Origin: Homalodisca vitripennis
Taxonomy: Eukaryota > Arthropoda > Insecta > Hemiptera > Cicadellidae
DNA: 64,000 bases
Assembly: GCF_021130785.1 (NCBI RefSeq)
Contig: NC_060214.1
Span: forward strand, 1,020,501 to 1,084,500
Reading direction: 5' to 3'
A program made the translations under genes and the position numbers. Within the stretch, counting starts at the first letter, position 1. Every line of letters starts with the position of its first letter. Below are positions 11,646 to 22,800 of this stretch, one piece after another. The notes below the pieces were generated by a model. That model was not told the origin of the DNA. It was given only the letters and a program-made list of their open reading frames with translations, and did no database searches.

Positions 11646-13987
11646 ACATATAACATCCTAGTCTAATGTATTATAAAGCGTTATAACTTAGTTGGCGACT
11701 AAAATTTGAAGCACTGTTCTGCAAGGTAAGAATAATCAATCAACTTAGGAACATTTGACTTTAAACAATGCAGTAAAGCTTAGATGTTATTTTTGATTTA
11801 TTATGTATTATCTACACTTTACTTAACTTTTATTTGAGACGAAAGAGACGTAGAATAAAGATTTATGAAGTAAGGTTTTTGTCAAAGAACGCGGGAATTG
11901 CATTGTTTGCGAGCAAAAACGTTCTTGGAAGAGCAAATTACTTTTGTAAATATCTTCATAAGTAAGGTAGAGCTTCCTCTAAGCATCCAGGTCATAGTTT
12001 ATAATATAATTTAAATACTTCTATACATTCTCCGTATTTTTTAATCCATATTTTTGTTATTCATCTAACTTATCTGAACGAGAATAATGTTTCTTAATTC
12101 TCGTTTACCAAATTTCCGACAAATAACAAGACTTCCATGAAGTTATTTATATTTTAATGAAAGGCAGTAATTTGTTTCATTTTGATGCACCAATAATTTT
12201 TAATGTATTTTAAATGCATACCTTTTTATAGTATTATATAAAATAATGTATCAACTACTATTCTAAGTTATGGACATTTTTAAGTTACTTAAGATACTTA
12301 GTTATGTACTTATATCACATTAATAACCACAATAATCATTCATGACGTGTTCTCTCATATGTCAGATGACACTGTACCCACAGCCTGTTTAATTACAAAT
12401 CCTAAAGCCAACTTTCACCGATAATCCTCAAAATTCTCATAAAATCATAAACATGTTCCTCTTTATCGGGACTTAAAAATAGAAAATGAAAACTATGAAT
12501 GGAATAAAGTAATATTTCAAGACAGTTCTTGGATTCATATTTTTAATTACGATTATTCCTTTTGTCGAGTATTTAACGTTGACTGAACTGCGTAGATTGA
12601 TATTATTAGAAGATTTCAGAAGACTTTCAATACATTATGATCATGCTAAGTGTTAGACACCCGTTAGTTTTTGCGAATGCATATGAAAGAGTTTGAAATT
12701 AATCTTTTAATGTTCTATTAGTATAAATCTATATTATGAATCTAAACATTTTTATATACTGCTACATAATTAAAACATTTTACAAAATTATAATTTAAAT
12801 GATTAAATTACAAAATAAATCTATTCAAATACAAATAAATAAAGTACATAATAAGACTCAACGGTCATAAACATTTCTACCATGTCTCGTAACGGACGGA
12901 AAATTGAAAGATTAATTAAACCCATACATGGATTAATTGAGTGTGCTTTATTAGCATCTGATTATCTTTGGTAAACATTTGTGTTTTATTACTTTCTCAG
13001 AGGTAGCTTTGAACCACATGAATTTTCTAATTATGATCATAATTCCTACATTTTTGTCTATTGTGTCCTGTATCTCATTAAACACGCTTATCGATCTGAT
13101 AAGTCCAGTCTCGTTTCCTCAACCCATTTTATGGAAAATTCGGATTTAAGATCGAACAGATTGTGGAAGTTCCCATATTATTTTGTTGTTGTTGTCATCT
13201 TATTAAGTTCTTATTCGCACCCGGAAGACACATTTCTTCAACTTAGGAAACTAGTTGTGCTCTTCGCATTTTAGTGTTCCGAACGCATAAACTTTAAACT
13301 AATGTATCATAATTCCTGTAATTTTTCAACAATTAACTGCTTCTCAAAGAAGTAAAATCAACCTAGTAAATTTAAAATCGTTAGATTCAATTACAAAATT
13401 CTGTTTTGTTATTTCATTACACTCCTTCATTGCACATTGTACCAAAAGAAGGAGTGTCAACATTTATTTTCGGATGTAAATAGGATTAGTTTAGGAATAA
13501 AAACTATATTTCTAAGTTTCATTCTTTGGAACTTACATTAGTTCTGAGTAGAAAAATGTGCCTCGTAGCCCCCAGGAAAGTATCATAGGTCCTAAGATTA
13601 ATATATGTTTAAATAAAATTCCATTGACGTTATTTTAAAAGAACTAATGGATATAAATGATGTGTAAGGTAATTAAATTTCCGAGAATACAGCACTAAAT
13701 TCTTTTATTTGTCTTTCAGATTGTTCCATTAAACCACTACTTTGATTGAAATTAATAAATTCTTTGGAGTTTTAACTTTGATTTTCCTTACATTTTATTC
13801 TACTGGCTCCATGGACAATTTATAAATAACCTTGAGTAACATACGATATTTCTTCCGATTTCAGTTTAATACAAAATCGTTTAATATGTAAAGAGTAACT
13901 ATGTAGGAAACGGCTTCATCACCCAGTCTCCGCCATGTTCCGACCATGCGGCTACGTCAATGGTCTTGGACTTTTCATTTACGTATA

Positions 13988-14576
13988 GAGTGAAAAAATA
14001 TTACGGAAAAAGTTTTAAATATAAATGAAACTACTATCAAGTTTTTTTACATACTTGTATTGCAAGTACAAGATTGCAAAATTAGTAACAAAGTATTTTT
14101 TAAAAAGTTATTACAGTTATTCAATGTTTAAAATAGTATATTTAAATTATTTTGCAATATTTTACAAAGGTATGACAATTATTGCTCGTATTAAAAAAAA
14201 TCGTTTGATGTTTTATTAACTATTTTTCATAGTTTGATAAAAGCCATTATTTTCAAATAGTTTAAATTAGTATGACTTGAAATTTAAATGTCACATAGAG
14301 CACTTTAGTGCAAGATGTTCTATTAGCATCTAAATGCAACTAGCACTTAATTGCTTTTCCGATTACACTGGTCCCATCACTCTCTGGCTTGCAATAACGC
14401 TGTTTGAGATTAATTCCTACTTTTATTGAACTTTGGCTGAATCTTTTTATCCTGAAGTAGTTAGTTCACTATTGTAAACCTTGCAGTTTTATATTGACGA
14501 GAAACATACTATTATATGACGAACATAATTCGTTAGACATCAGGTCAAATCACTTCTCCCAACTGTGTTAGTCATA
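13988..14576. other. AT-rich spacer, nothing recognised
   Basis: Unique sequence between the end of copy A and the piggyBac-type element. It shows only short AT-rich frames with no recognisable domain. Confidence 0.6.
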
Positions 14577-14580
14577 TTAA

Positions 14581-15500
14581 CCCTACATCGGGCGCTAAAC
14601 GGAGTTTTCCTCCGTGTATTTTTTATTATTAAAAATAGTACTACATTTCTGATGTTGGCAGTCGTTTCCCGCAGTGTACTTCACGAGCATCTTTCGGGGA
14701 AGCGAAACAATAGCCTCTCGATTATTTCTGTCAAAATCTGTCAATATGACATCTACTTCCGTGCGAGACTGGACGATTCCTACGTGAGCGCCCGATGTTG
14801 TGTTTGTAGTGCTTGGACGAAATCTCCGTGAGCGCCTTATTGTGTTTAGTTTTTATGGAGTAATAATCCGTGTGCGCCTAAATGTGTGATCTATGATCGT
14901 TTCTTTTTAAGTTTTACAGTATATTTTATTTGAATTTTGTGAAATGGAGAATGAAGACGAGAGACTTGTCAGTACAGAACCCGTGTGCTGGGGAACATTT
15001 CAGTATTGTTTATGGAGTGAACATTGTCGATATAATAACCAGAAGGAAAATGTTTGAAACTTTATGTAGTATTTTAAAAAAATTAGTAAAGAATAAATTT
15101 TCATTTAAGAGTAATAATTGACATTACATTGTATAATAACTCAAGAATTGAAGTAAGTTGTTTTTGTAAGAAGATAAAAACTAAGTTAATTTCCATATAT
15201 TATTACAGTAGGTTAAACATTTTTACAATTAATTACATTATTCCTTAAAATAATTCATGTTGTTACTATACAATAACATTTTTTAAGATTTTGAATATCT
15301 TATTTGGAAAATTCATTACATAAAGAGAGTAATTTTTATTTAACTTATAAAATGAATATATTACATTGTAATTAAATCCGTATGAATGTTTAAAAAAATA
15401 AAAACAGTTTAAACTACTATGATATCCATTATCCGCTAACCTGGAGGAAACCTCCGTGAGCGCCTGATGGTGTTTCTAATTTTAAGCGCCTGATGGAGGG
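14581..15500. mobile_element. piggyBac-type non-autonomous element, TTAA duplicated
   Basis: The element is bounded by TTAA on both sides (14,577-14,580 and 15,501-15,504), the target-site duplication of the piggyBac superfamily. It starts CCCTACATCGGGCGC and ends in the inverted form of CCCTCCATCAGGCGC, 15-bp termini with two mismatches. Related copies of GTGAGCGCC or GCGCCTGATG lie inside both ends (about 14,784, 14,829, 14,870 and 15,455), typical subterminal repeats. At 920 bp it is too short for a roughly 600-residue transposase. A 37-codon ATG frame at 14,944-15,057 is the only inner ORF of note and is not identifiable. Confidence 0.85.
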
Positions 15501-15504
15501 TTAA

Positions 15505-16035
15505 TCAGTAATCAATACATTATAACTTTTATTAACTCACAAATGTGCGTAAATATTCCCAAGATCGCGAAAATTGTAAGTGAAACATGTTAATTTTTAA
15601 CATTTAGTTGAGTATTAGAACATATAGAATATATTTTAATAACAAATTCTGCATTAAATAAAATTATAATGTAATTTATTTTTATTTTTTAACAAACTAA
15701 AGTTATTTGTAATTATAGGAATGTTTTTCTTAATTTTAAGAGGAACGCAGAATGTGTAACGAAATTCTTAATGCATATGATAAATGAGGACGGTTCCTGA
15801 AACGATCGTCATACGTGTCTTATCTTAATAATAGCATCCAAATGAAATATGTACATACACATTTTGCATATAATGCAGGTATTAATATTATATATGTCAG
15901 AGATTATAAATGTAAGGATAAAAAGTTATAACTTTTTGTAGACTCATCACCAAAATAACGGCATAATAAACGCAAGAATTAAGTATACAACTACTAAGAC
16001 AAATACGACTGAATACAAAGTTAAACAAGAAACTT
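15505..16035. other. AT-rich spacer, nothing recognised
   Basis: Between the piggyBac-type element and the next array. No motif or coding potential seen. Confidence 0.55.
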
Positions 16036-16705
16036 TGAAGTGATAATGTCAGAAACCTGAGATGTTATAGGAGGTAATACTATCTGCCTGTCACTGTAAA
16101 CTATACCACACTACCAACTAGATTAGTATCAGATGGCATACAAGACACACAAGCTAGTGGGCGGACAAGATTGTGAGGGAAGTGATAATGTCTCCAGCCA
16201 GAGATGTTAGGGGAGGAAATACTACCTTCCTGTCACTTTAAACTGTCCTCACACTACCAGCTAGAATAGTAACAGATGACATTCAAGATTGTCGAGATAA
16301 TGGGTGGACAAGTCTGTTGGGGAAGTGATAAGTCACCAGACAGAGATGTAGGGGGAGGAAATACTACCTTCCTGTTAATATAAACTTTGCCAGACTACAG
16401 CTACACTAGTACCAGATGACATATATGACACACTAGGTAGTGGGTGGACAGGACTGTGTGGGAAGTGATAATGTCTCCAGCCAGAGATGTTAGGGGAGGA
16501 AATACTACCTTCCTGTTAATATAAACTTTGCCAGACTACAGCTACACTAGTACCAGATGACATATATGACACACTAGGTAGTGGGTGGACAGGACTGTGT
16601 GGGAAGTGATAATGTCTCCAGCCAGAGATGTTAGGGGAGGAAATACTACCTTCCTGTCACTATAAACTGTCCCACACTACCAACCAGAGTAGTATCAGAT
16701 ATTCA
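16036..16705 (+). repeat. ~140-bp tandem array, about 4.7 units
   Basis: Units start GAAGTGATAATGTCTCCAGC at about 16,037, 16,179, 16,322, 16,462 and 16,602. The units at about 16,400 and 16,540 are almost identical to each other, which points to a recent local duplication. Confidence 0.95.
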
Positions 16706-18990
16706 TCAAATTAAAACATTTTTTTTAAATTTTTTTATGTTCTTTTGATCTAAACTAATTCCACGATTGTCAATAGCTCTGTATATTATATCAGTATGTA
16801 ACTGATATTTCTTAAAATTTTGTATTATATTTACGAAGAGTTAGATTTTTCTTAATGATGTTTATAATTATACTACATCACCAATATGGAATGAGATAAT
16901 GTTTAGTCAATTTTGTAACGCTGTTTGCAATTAATCGGCGCGGCGGCGGTCTCCAACTTGATTGCTTGGGTACCAATTAGTCGTGGCTTACTCAATGTAT
17001 TCAGATCGGGCTCCGAGCTCTAGTCTGGACATTATAACCAAATAAGTTTAACATCGGTGTACAGTAGAGATTATACTTTGTCTTTGTTACTAATGACGAG
17101 TGGGTTCACTGTACCTGTTTCATGAATCATTGATTTATCTCTATCCTTATTGAATAAAGGATAGTTTAGGTGGATTAAGAAATTATCTACAATGAAGTGT
17201 TTTCAAAAAAAAAAACCTTTTACATATAATTCTCTTTATGCGGGTTGATTATTTTTGTTTAATATAATTGATAGATTGTCGTGATCAACTTTTATTTATA
17301 TGTTTAACTATATCTCAAAACAAATTTGTCAATGAAGTACGATATTAACGAGTAAACATAAGTTTAAAAACTCTATATTTAAAGTCTTTGCTGATAGAGA
17401 ATGAATCTTTCAGTACATAAGTTTAAAAAATTTATACGGTGAATTATGTAACAAATCACATCATCCGAAAGCGAAACTACGGAAATAGTGGGCAGGAGCA
17501 ACCGTTACTGGCTTGAACTGTTTGATACCTGACAATTTAAGAACTTACAGAGGCTTTAACCTTCAGTTTGGTTAATTTTATCATCACACGTCAGCTTTCA
17601 ACATTGATTGGAGATTTATTAGCTGAGCGTTCGCAAAGCATTCACATGAGGTGCTAAAAAAGTTTCTTTTATGTCTGACCGCACTGTATCCCGAGATCGA
17701 ACTATCCTATAGATATTACTCAAAGTTTCATTTCTGTCAAGTTTTATGTTGGTGCATGTCTCTCCGTGGTATTTGGCTGGTCTTTGATGGAAATGTGTAC
17801 ATTGATCTTATGCGTAAAAAATTAATGCACCGAGACTGTTGCAGAATAAATAAGTTTGTAAACATGCAAGTATAATCTTGTTATATTACAATTTACCTTG
17901 TGACAGACTAATAGACTTGAAAGTTTGCAAGCAGACTCAGCAAAGCTCGTTACGTCACACGCGGTGAGGTGAACTCACTCCTTCTCGCCTTCGTATTTGA
18001 GTGACACTGACAATACAGTGGTGAGCAGCGGATGTTGGTTGAGTCACAATTCTCATATCGTAACAATTGTGTATGGGGTAACGATGGAAGGTTCTAATTG
18101 GCAATGCAACATTAACTTACTCGTAAAGGTTTACAAAGCAAATGACCTAAACCTACTGAGGTTAAAATACGACTAATATAAATTTGTCTCAGCTTGTAGA
18201 TCCCACTGAGAGGTCCAGTGCTGCCACTAAACTGGACATTGTTCTTTAAATTTGTAAATGTTGACACAACTGTCTCTCTACTGGTCATATTAGTCATTAT
18301 ATGCTAAGTATTCTCGTGACAATTCTACATCGTTAAAAATATTATATTTTGGTTTATTTTTCTAACATTCGTCCAGATTAAAATTCGAATAAAAATTAAC
18401 AATTCATAACAATATCTGTTGGAAAATTGAAGAAGTTTTACTACAGACGTATTTTGGACTGTTTAACTTTATTTTATCTCCATGCATTCAATTTACAGGA
18501 TATTTTCTCCATAACTAATAAGTTACCAATAGGTTTTCCTTTCCATAGTATAACGTAGCAAACTGTGAAGCAATAACTACAGTAGTATTTAAAAAGTAAT
18601 TGTGGTCGCAGTATCTGATGGTAGTATTAGGATTACATTTTAAAAATATGATTGTCATTATTTTGGAGACTACACCAAAATCGACCTTAATGAAAAAACC
18701 ACTTCCCGTCTAAAGGAGGCCACCAGTGGGTCTTATCTACCTATTCCATATCAGGCGCTGTGAGCGTGTGCTTTGTACAGAATAGTAGATTTTAAAATTA
18801 AAACTATTTACTTACCACGCGTACTTAGCGGACATTTGTATTATTTAAACACTTATAGTACGATATGTTTGCACAAAATGTTCTTTTAGTCAAACAAAAA
18901 AACTTTATCGTGCGTGACTTGGATGATTATTTGTTTAAAGTTTCTTATTGACGATAGAAGGTTTGAAAGGATAACGAGCATTTGCTTGAA
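16706..18990. other. Spacer with a GC-richer patch and a diverged repeat copy
   Basis: No gene recognised. A local GC-rich patch (GGCGCGGCGGCGGTCTCC, about 16,935-16,952) stands out in AT-rich DNA. The stretch 17,650-17,870 is a diverged copy of the repeat found at 7,820-8,045 and 51,000-51,235; both contain GGTGCATGTC with CTCCGTGG or CTCCATGG and end near GCAGAATAAATAA. Confidence 0.55.
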
Positions 18991-19017
18991 TTACATATTA
19001 CAAAAGCTATCACACAA

Positions 19018-19051
19018 CGTTTCGAGGATTGAAATCTATCCTCTTCGTCAG
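19018..19051 (-). ncRNA. Hammerhead-ribozyme-like core (HH5)
   Basis: On the minus strand: CTGACGA, then a hairpin with perfect arms GAGGAT and ATCCTC around a short loop, then GAAAC. Both conserved hammerhead boxes (CUGANGA and GAAA) and helix II are intact. Next comes GTTGTGTG, similar to the region after GAAAC in Penelope-like elements as I recall them; I cannot place an acceptable NUH cleavage triplet with confidence. The flank at 19,050-19,230 matches 19,775-19,930. Confidence 0.55.
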
Positions 19052-19240
19052 GTGCAGGAGGTATTAATACATACAAAAAAAGAAGAGAAAGAAGAACAAG
19101 ATGGGAAAGAAAAGAGTTAAAACATACCCAAAAGCTGCATGGAGTCCAGTCCAGGCGTTGTCACTTCACAGGATGCAAGTCCTGAGCACAATTCACGAGT
19201 ATGAGCATCACAATCACACATCACACCGGCACAGGCTACA
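19045..19240 (-). mobile_element. Hammerhead-bearing repeat family 2, first copy
   Basis: Shares CAGGTGCAGGAGGT, a purine-rich run of GAAGAGAAAG type, and TCACAGGATGCAAGTCC with GAGCACAA with the second copy at 19,770-19,935. Homology begins near the hammerhead motif, suggesting that the motif lies close to one end of the element. No reverse transcriptase is visible. A Penelope-like or retrozyme origin is inferred only from the motif. Confidence 0.5.
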
Positions 19241-19743
19241 GTGGGATACCAACTGGAAGAATTTTATTTCTCCTTATGGGTCTATCTGCCTACACAATAT
19301 ATCGATAATGAAATGACCTATGGACTCGAAATTGTGCAAGAAGGGTCATTTTTATATGAGGAACGCTGAGTTCAATGATATTGCATGACATTAGATGGGA
19401 TAACACGATGAATTAAATATGTAAGCAAACTCACTATAGTCATATAGATTTTAACATGCAACATTTTACATGTAGACTAACTATCCTAACAAATACATAA
19501 TCATTTTATGTGATCTTGTGTGTGGACGTTTGTTGCTTTAACACTGATATGAAATCCAATTTGATGTATTTTAAAGTGCTGATTAACAAAATTCAAACAA
19601 AAGTGAATTTGTTTAAACATACTGTATCTTTAATAAGGATGATGAAACATATTGATTAAGAGTGAGATATAAAGCACCTTCAGGTTTCAACAAACTTTTC
19701 GCTAAGCGTCAAGATCTTTTACTAAGTATGAGTCTCAGTCGAC

Positions 19744-19776
19744 ATTTCGAAAATTAAAATCTTTCCTCTTCGTCAG
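19744..19776 (-). ncRNA. Hammerhead-ribozyme-like core (HH6)
   Basis: On the minus strand: CTGACGA, a weaker helix II (GAGGAAA with ATTTTC, using G-U pairs), then GAAAT. The boxes are conserved but the stem has decayed compared with HH5, 725 bp away in the same orientation. Confidence 0.4.
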
Positions 19777-19980
19777 GTGGAGGAAGTAAAAATATATTAA
19801 AAAATAAAGAAGAAAAGAGAAGGGAAAGAAAAGGTCCAAATATAAAGGTGCTTAGAGTCCCAGTCACAGGATGCAAGTCCCGAGCACAAATCATAAGTAC
19901 GAGAGTCACAATCACACTACTAACATATACTAACAATAATGTCGATGTCAGCTCTGTCACCTGTCATCCGAAACAATTGG
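19770..19980 (-). mobile_element. Hammerhead-bearing repeat family 2, second copy
   Basis: Direct-repeat partner of 19,045-19,240, sharing ACAGGATGCAAGTCC, GAGCACAA and AGTCACAATCACAC. The two copies may be a terminal-repeat pair of one element or two separate insertions. The 500-bp interval between them has no recognisable coding sequence. Confidence 0.5.
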
Positions 19981-20289
19981 ACAGGAAGGTGATGGTCAGG
20001 AGTGGGGAGGGGTAAAATCTAGTTTTTTGTTCTAGGCGTTAGTGTCATAGTGTGTGTGCGAATTTTGTTGTTTGAGGTTTGTTTAGTTGTTATAATCTTT
20101 TTAGGTTTCCTACTCAGTTCTTATTATAATATTGGTACCCAAAGTAGAGTAACCTCAACAAACCGAACCGATGTTAAACCTTTTGTAACATATAGCGATG
20201 GGAAATGTCCGAAATCTTGGGAGCTACAAGCACTGTCTGTCCTGCAGCAATCGGGATTATTTCCCAGAAAGTGCCCAAAGATGTGATTA

Positions 20290-20690
20290 ACGTCCCCGAG
20301 CCCTGGTGAAATGTCTTTTAAATACTGAATATTTTTTTACTGCGTAATGATTTTGTAGTTATATTATATTTTATTTAATAAATATTTCACAGGTGATATG
20401 CAAGCTACTAATAAAACATTCCCTATTCTACTAATAATCTGCTAATTATTAAATTGCGATTTAATTTGTGTAACAGAAGACAATTTTATTGTTTATTGTA
20501 TTACTGAGTTTTACTAACGCATTAACTCGGTGATCGCACCAAATAATTAAGGTAGATGTGACTAAATATACGAGTACATGTCAATTGCTAAAGAGTTATG
20601 CAATTTGACGATGTGATTGGAATTCGGTTCTGAAAAACAAAACTTGGGACAGCGGTAACTAAACACGACATTTAGTTTAGAACGTCGAGG
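20290..20690. other. AT-rich spacer, nothing recognised
   Basis: No motif, repeat or ORF of note between the two hammerhead-bearing loci. Confidence 0.5.
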
Positions 20691-20699
20691 CATTCAGGC

Positions 20700-20950
20700 C
20701 CACCTGTTTTGAAGGAAACAGGATTTTCCTGGACATTTTCCATCGTTCAGTGGAACAAAAAATCAGTAAAACTACGTTTAGAGATCTGCAAAGTGATCTC
20801 TTCTTCAGGTAAATAAGTAACCTAATAAATAATTACTAACTAGGTTAAAATAAACAAATAATACAAAATTGTTGTGGTGCGCCTAAGTCAGGAATCACAA
20901 CCACCATGTTGTTTATCAACTCTAAAACATCCACTTAATAAAAAATATAC
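20700..20950 (-). mobile_element. Foldback-type repeat family 1, half copy
   Basis: Minus-strand arm (20,700-20,880) with HH2, followed by the loop segment AAGTCAGGAATCACAACCAC (20,886-20,950). The arrangement matches one half of the inverted pair at 58,498-58,925, with the arm meeting the loop at the same point (a version of CCACAAC next to CTTAGGC). The second arm is missing. Confidence 0.7.
20776..20808 (-). ncRNA. Hammerhead-ribozyme-like core (HH2)
   Basis: On the minus strand: CTGAAGA (20,802-20,808), perfect helix II arms GAGATC and GATCTC, then TAAAC where GAAAC is expected. The first G of GAAA is changed, so activity is unlikely. Confidence 0.45.
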
Positions 20951-22290
20951 ACAACACTAATCATTAAAACTGAAGTACAGAATATAGGTCACAATACGTC
21001 TGCATTCGTCTACCAACCACCTACTGAAAAATAAACTTCAAACCACCTGTTGTAACATACATTATCAGTCTGTTTGTCGTAGATAACAAAACGTTTGACG
21101 AGATGTCGCAGTTACTTTCTCAGGTGACGAATTACTCGAAAGTATTCACTGTAAAATTAGTGACTTTTGTTTTCTCCTGATTTGTTTTTCTACTAATTTG
21201 TAAATGTATATGAGTAATGGAAATATTCTATAAGAAAGTTTGATCGCTACTTATCATTGGTCAGAAAACTTCTAATTCTGACTCTTAAATTTTAAAATAC
21301 AGAGAACTAGTGACAAGTTATCTAACGTCAACTTGCCCATCTTCCCAAGCTTTAGAGACATTTGTGATAAAACTCTAATAATACGTAATAAATAGCAGCT
21401 ACTAATTTTCAGTTTTTTAAATTTTTAACTTCTTGATATTGGCACTAAAATAGCTTTAATTCATATTGATAGAGAATTGGTTTCAGAGAGATATGACATG
21501 ACAAGTGTGGTATAACATAAAAGTAGGGTAGATACATGAATCGAAACTGTAAATATCAACAAGCAATAAAGTACTGCAAGAATCGCTCAATGCTAGTCCA
21601 GTAATATTACAGTTATAGCTGACTGGTTATTGTTAGTTTATCATTATGGTTCGTACCCTGTAATGGTATTGCTGTACGTTAGTATTCATTTTACAATATC
21701 CTGAAATAATGTGCTCAAACTTCCGATGAATAACCTTTTACGAAGCTCGTGTTTTGTTATAACCTAAATACATTACTGTAATGTCGCTAGTTTCAATTCT
21801 CCTTTTATATCCAGAATAAGTTAAAGAATGAAACATATTCGGTGTTAGTAAAATTAAAAACTGTACCAAACCTTAAATGTAATGTAGTAAATGTACTTCG
21901 AAAAAAATAAAATGTATAAATAGGTGTTAGAATGTTTATTATTTTATATTAGTTTTTCATAATGTGAACATATTTATGGGAAATAAACAGTTATTTGGGA
22001 TTAATTTTGAGTTAAATAGGAAGCAAAAACATTATCACCCTTTAAGTTTTGACACTTTGGATCCAGATTCTCATGACTTTAACTCATTTTACTACTTAAT
22101 ATATTGTTAAATTTACACACTTATAATATGTTATTTTAAAATTTGGCTTTTATCCACAATTAATTTATAAATATTTAATTTAATAAAAGTCGTTTGACTG
22201 ATATTTGGCCTACTGATCCTATGTTAGTTTGAATATTTAAACGCATATGTGACAATACTCGTACAATATAATTGAATCGTAAAAATAAAG
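20951..22290. other. AT-rich spacer, nothing recognised
   Basis: About 1.3 kb without a recognisable gene or tandem structure. Confidence 0.55.
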
Positions 22291-22361
22291 GGCTCTGTGG
22301 TGTAATGGTAGCACATTCACCCGGCAAGTGAGAGATCCGGGTTCGAGTCCCGGCGGAGCAA
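22291..22361 (+). tRNA. tRNA-like gene or tRNA-derived SINE head
   Basis: A full cloverleaf can be drawn: acceptor GGCTCTG with CGGAGCA (the first pair, G-A, fails), D arm GTGT/GCAC with A14 and GG18-19, anticodon stem TTCAC/GTGAG, variable AGAT, and T arm CCGGG/CCCGG with loop TTCGAGT. The pol III A box (TGGTGTAATGG) and B box (GGTTCGAGTCC, 22,340-22,350) are intact, and a T5 terminator follows at 22,366-22,370. The seven-base anticodon loop is CCGGCAA, giving anticodon GGC with C instead of the near-invariant T at position 33. That plus the terminal mismatch argues for a pseudogene or SINE head. The D arm resembles tRNA-Gln. Confidence 0.7.
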
Positions 22362-22424
22362 GTACTTTTTGTGATTAAATTCTTTTTTAATTAAATAAGG
22401 CTATTGCCAATTATACAAATTTTA

Positions 22425-22453
22425 TGTATATATATATATATATATATTATATG
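22425..22453. repeat. (TA)n microsatellite
   Basis: Alternating TA tract about 65 bp after the tRNA-like sequence. Confidence 0.9.
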
Positions 22454-22504
22454 ATGTTATTTCGGAGACAAAAAAAATAAATAAAAAACAGTCACTCTTC
22501 TAAA

Positions 22505-22800
22505 AATCGCTCTTGTAACTACTATGTGTGACAGAGTTTATAACGACAGTATTCCAATGTTTCCCCCCTAATATCTCAAGCTCTCACACCCTTTGCCTGC
22601 CCACTTGGTCTTGTCTCTTATATGTGATCTACCCACGCCCCTGGCACGCTCTTGTAACTACGATGTGTGGCAGAGATTATAACGACAGTATTCCAATGTT
22701 TCCTCCCTAATATTTCAAGCTCTCACACCCTTTGCCCGCCCACTTGGTCTTGTCTCCTGTATGAGATCTTTTCACGCCCCTTGCATGCTCTCAATAGATT
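22505..22800 (+). repeat. ~139-bp tandem duplication, about 2.1 units
   Basis: CGCTCTTGTAACTACTATGT at about 22,508 recurs at about 22,647 with the following TATAACGACAGTATTCCAAT and CACTTGGTCTTGTCTC. A partial third unit begins at about 22,785. Confidence 0.93.

Larger units (their letters stand above)
1..13987 (+). repeat. Segmental duplication, copy A
   Basis: This block aligns in order and orientation with copy B (about 45,727-62,022). Anchors seen by eye are A 1-300 with B 45,727-46,026; A 1,277-1,900 with B 46,027-46,900; A 4,540-5,173 with B 47,080-47,738; A 5,840-10,743 with B 49,245-53,513; and A 10,816-13,987 with B 58,746-62,022. Homology stops sharply at 13,987 after a shared CATTTACGTATA. 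The left edge lies outside the window. Divergence looks like roughly one change in ten bases with many small indels, judged by eye. No intact protein gene is shared by the copies: matching frames are disrupted by indels in one or both. Confidence 0.93.

Noticed and set aside
12981..13274. 97-codon frame in copy A
   Set aside because: It opens with GTG and the copy-B counterpart has several indels, so there is no sign of coding constraint.
20050..20286. 78-codon frame with a hydrophobic start
   Set aside because: It opens with GTG inside a GT-rich run, and no family is recognisable.
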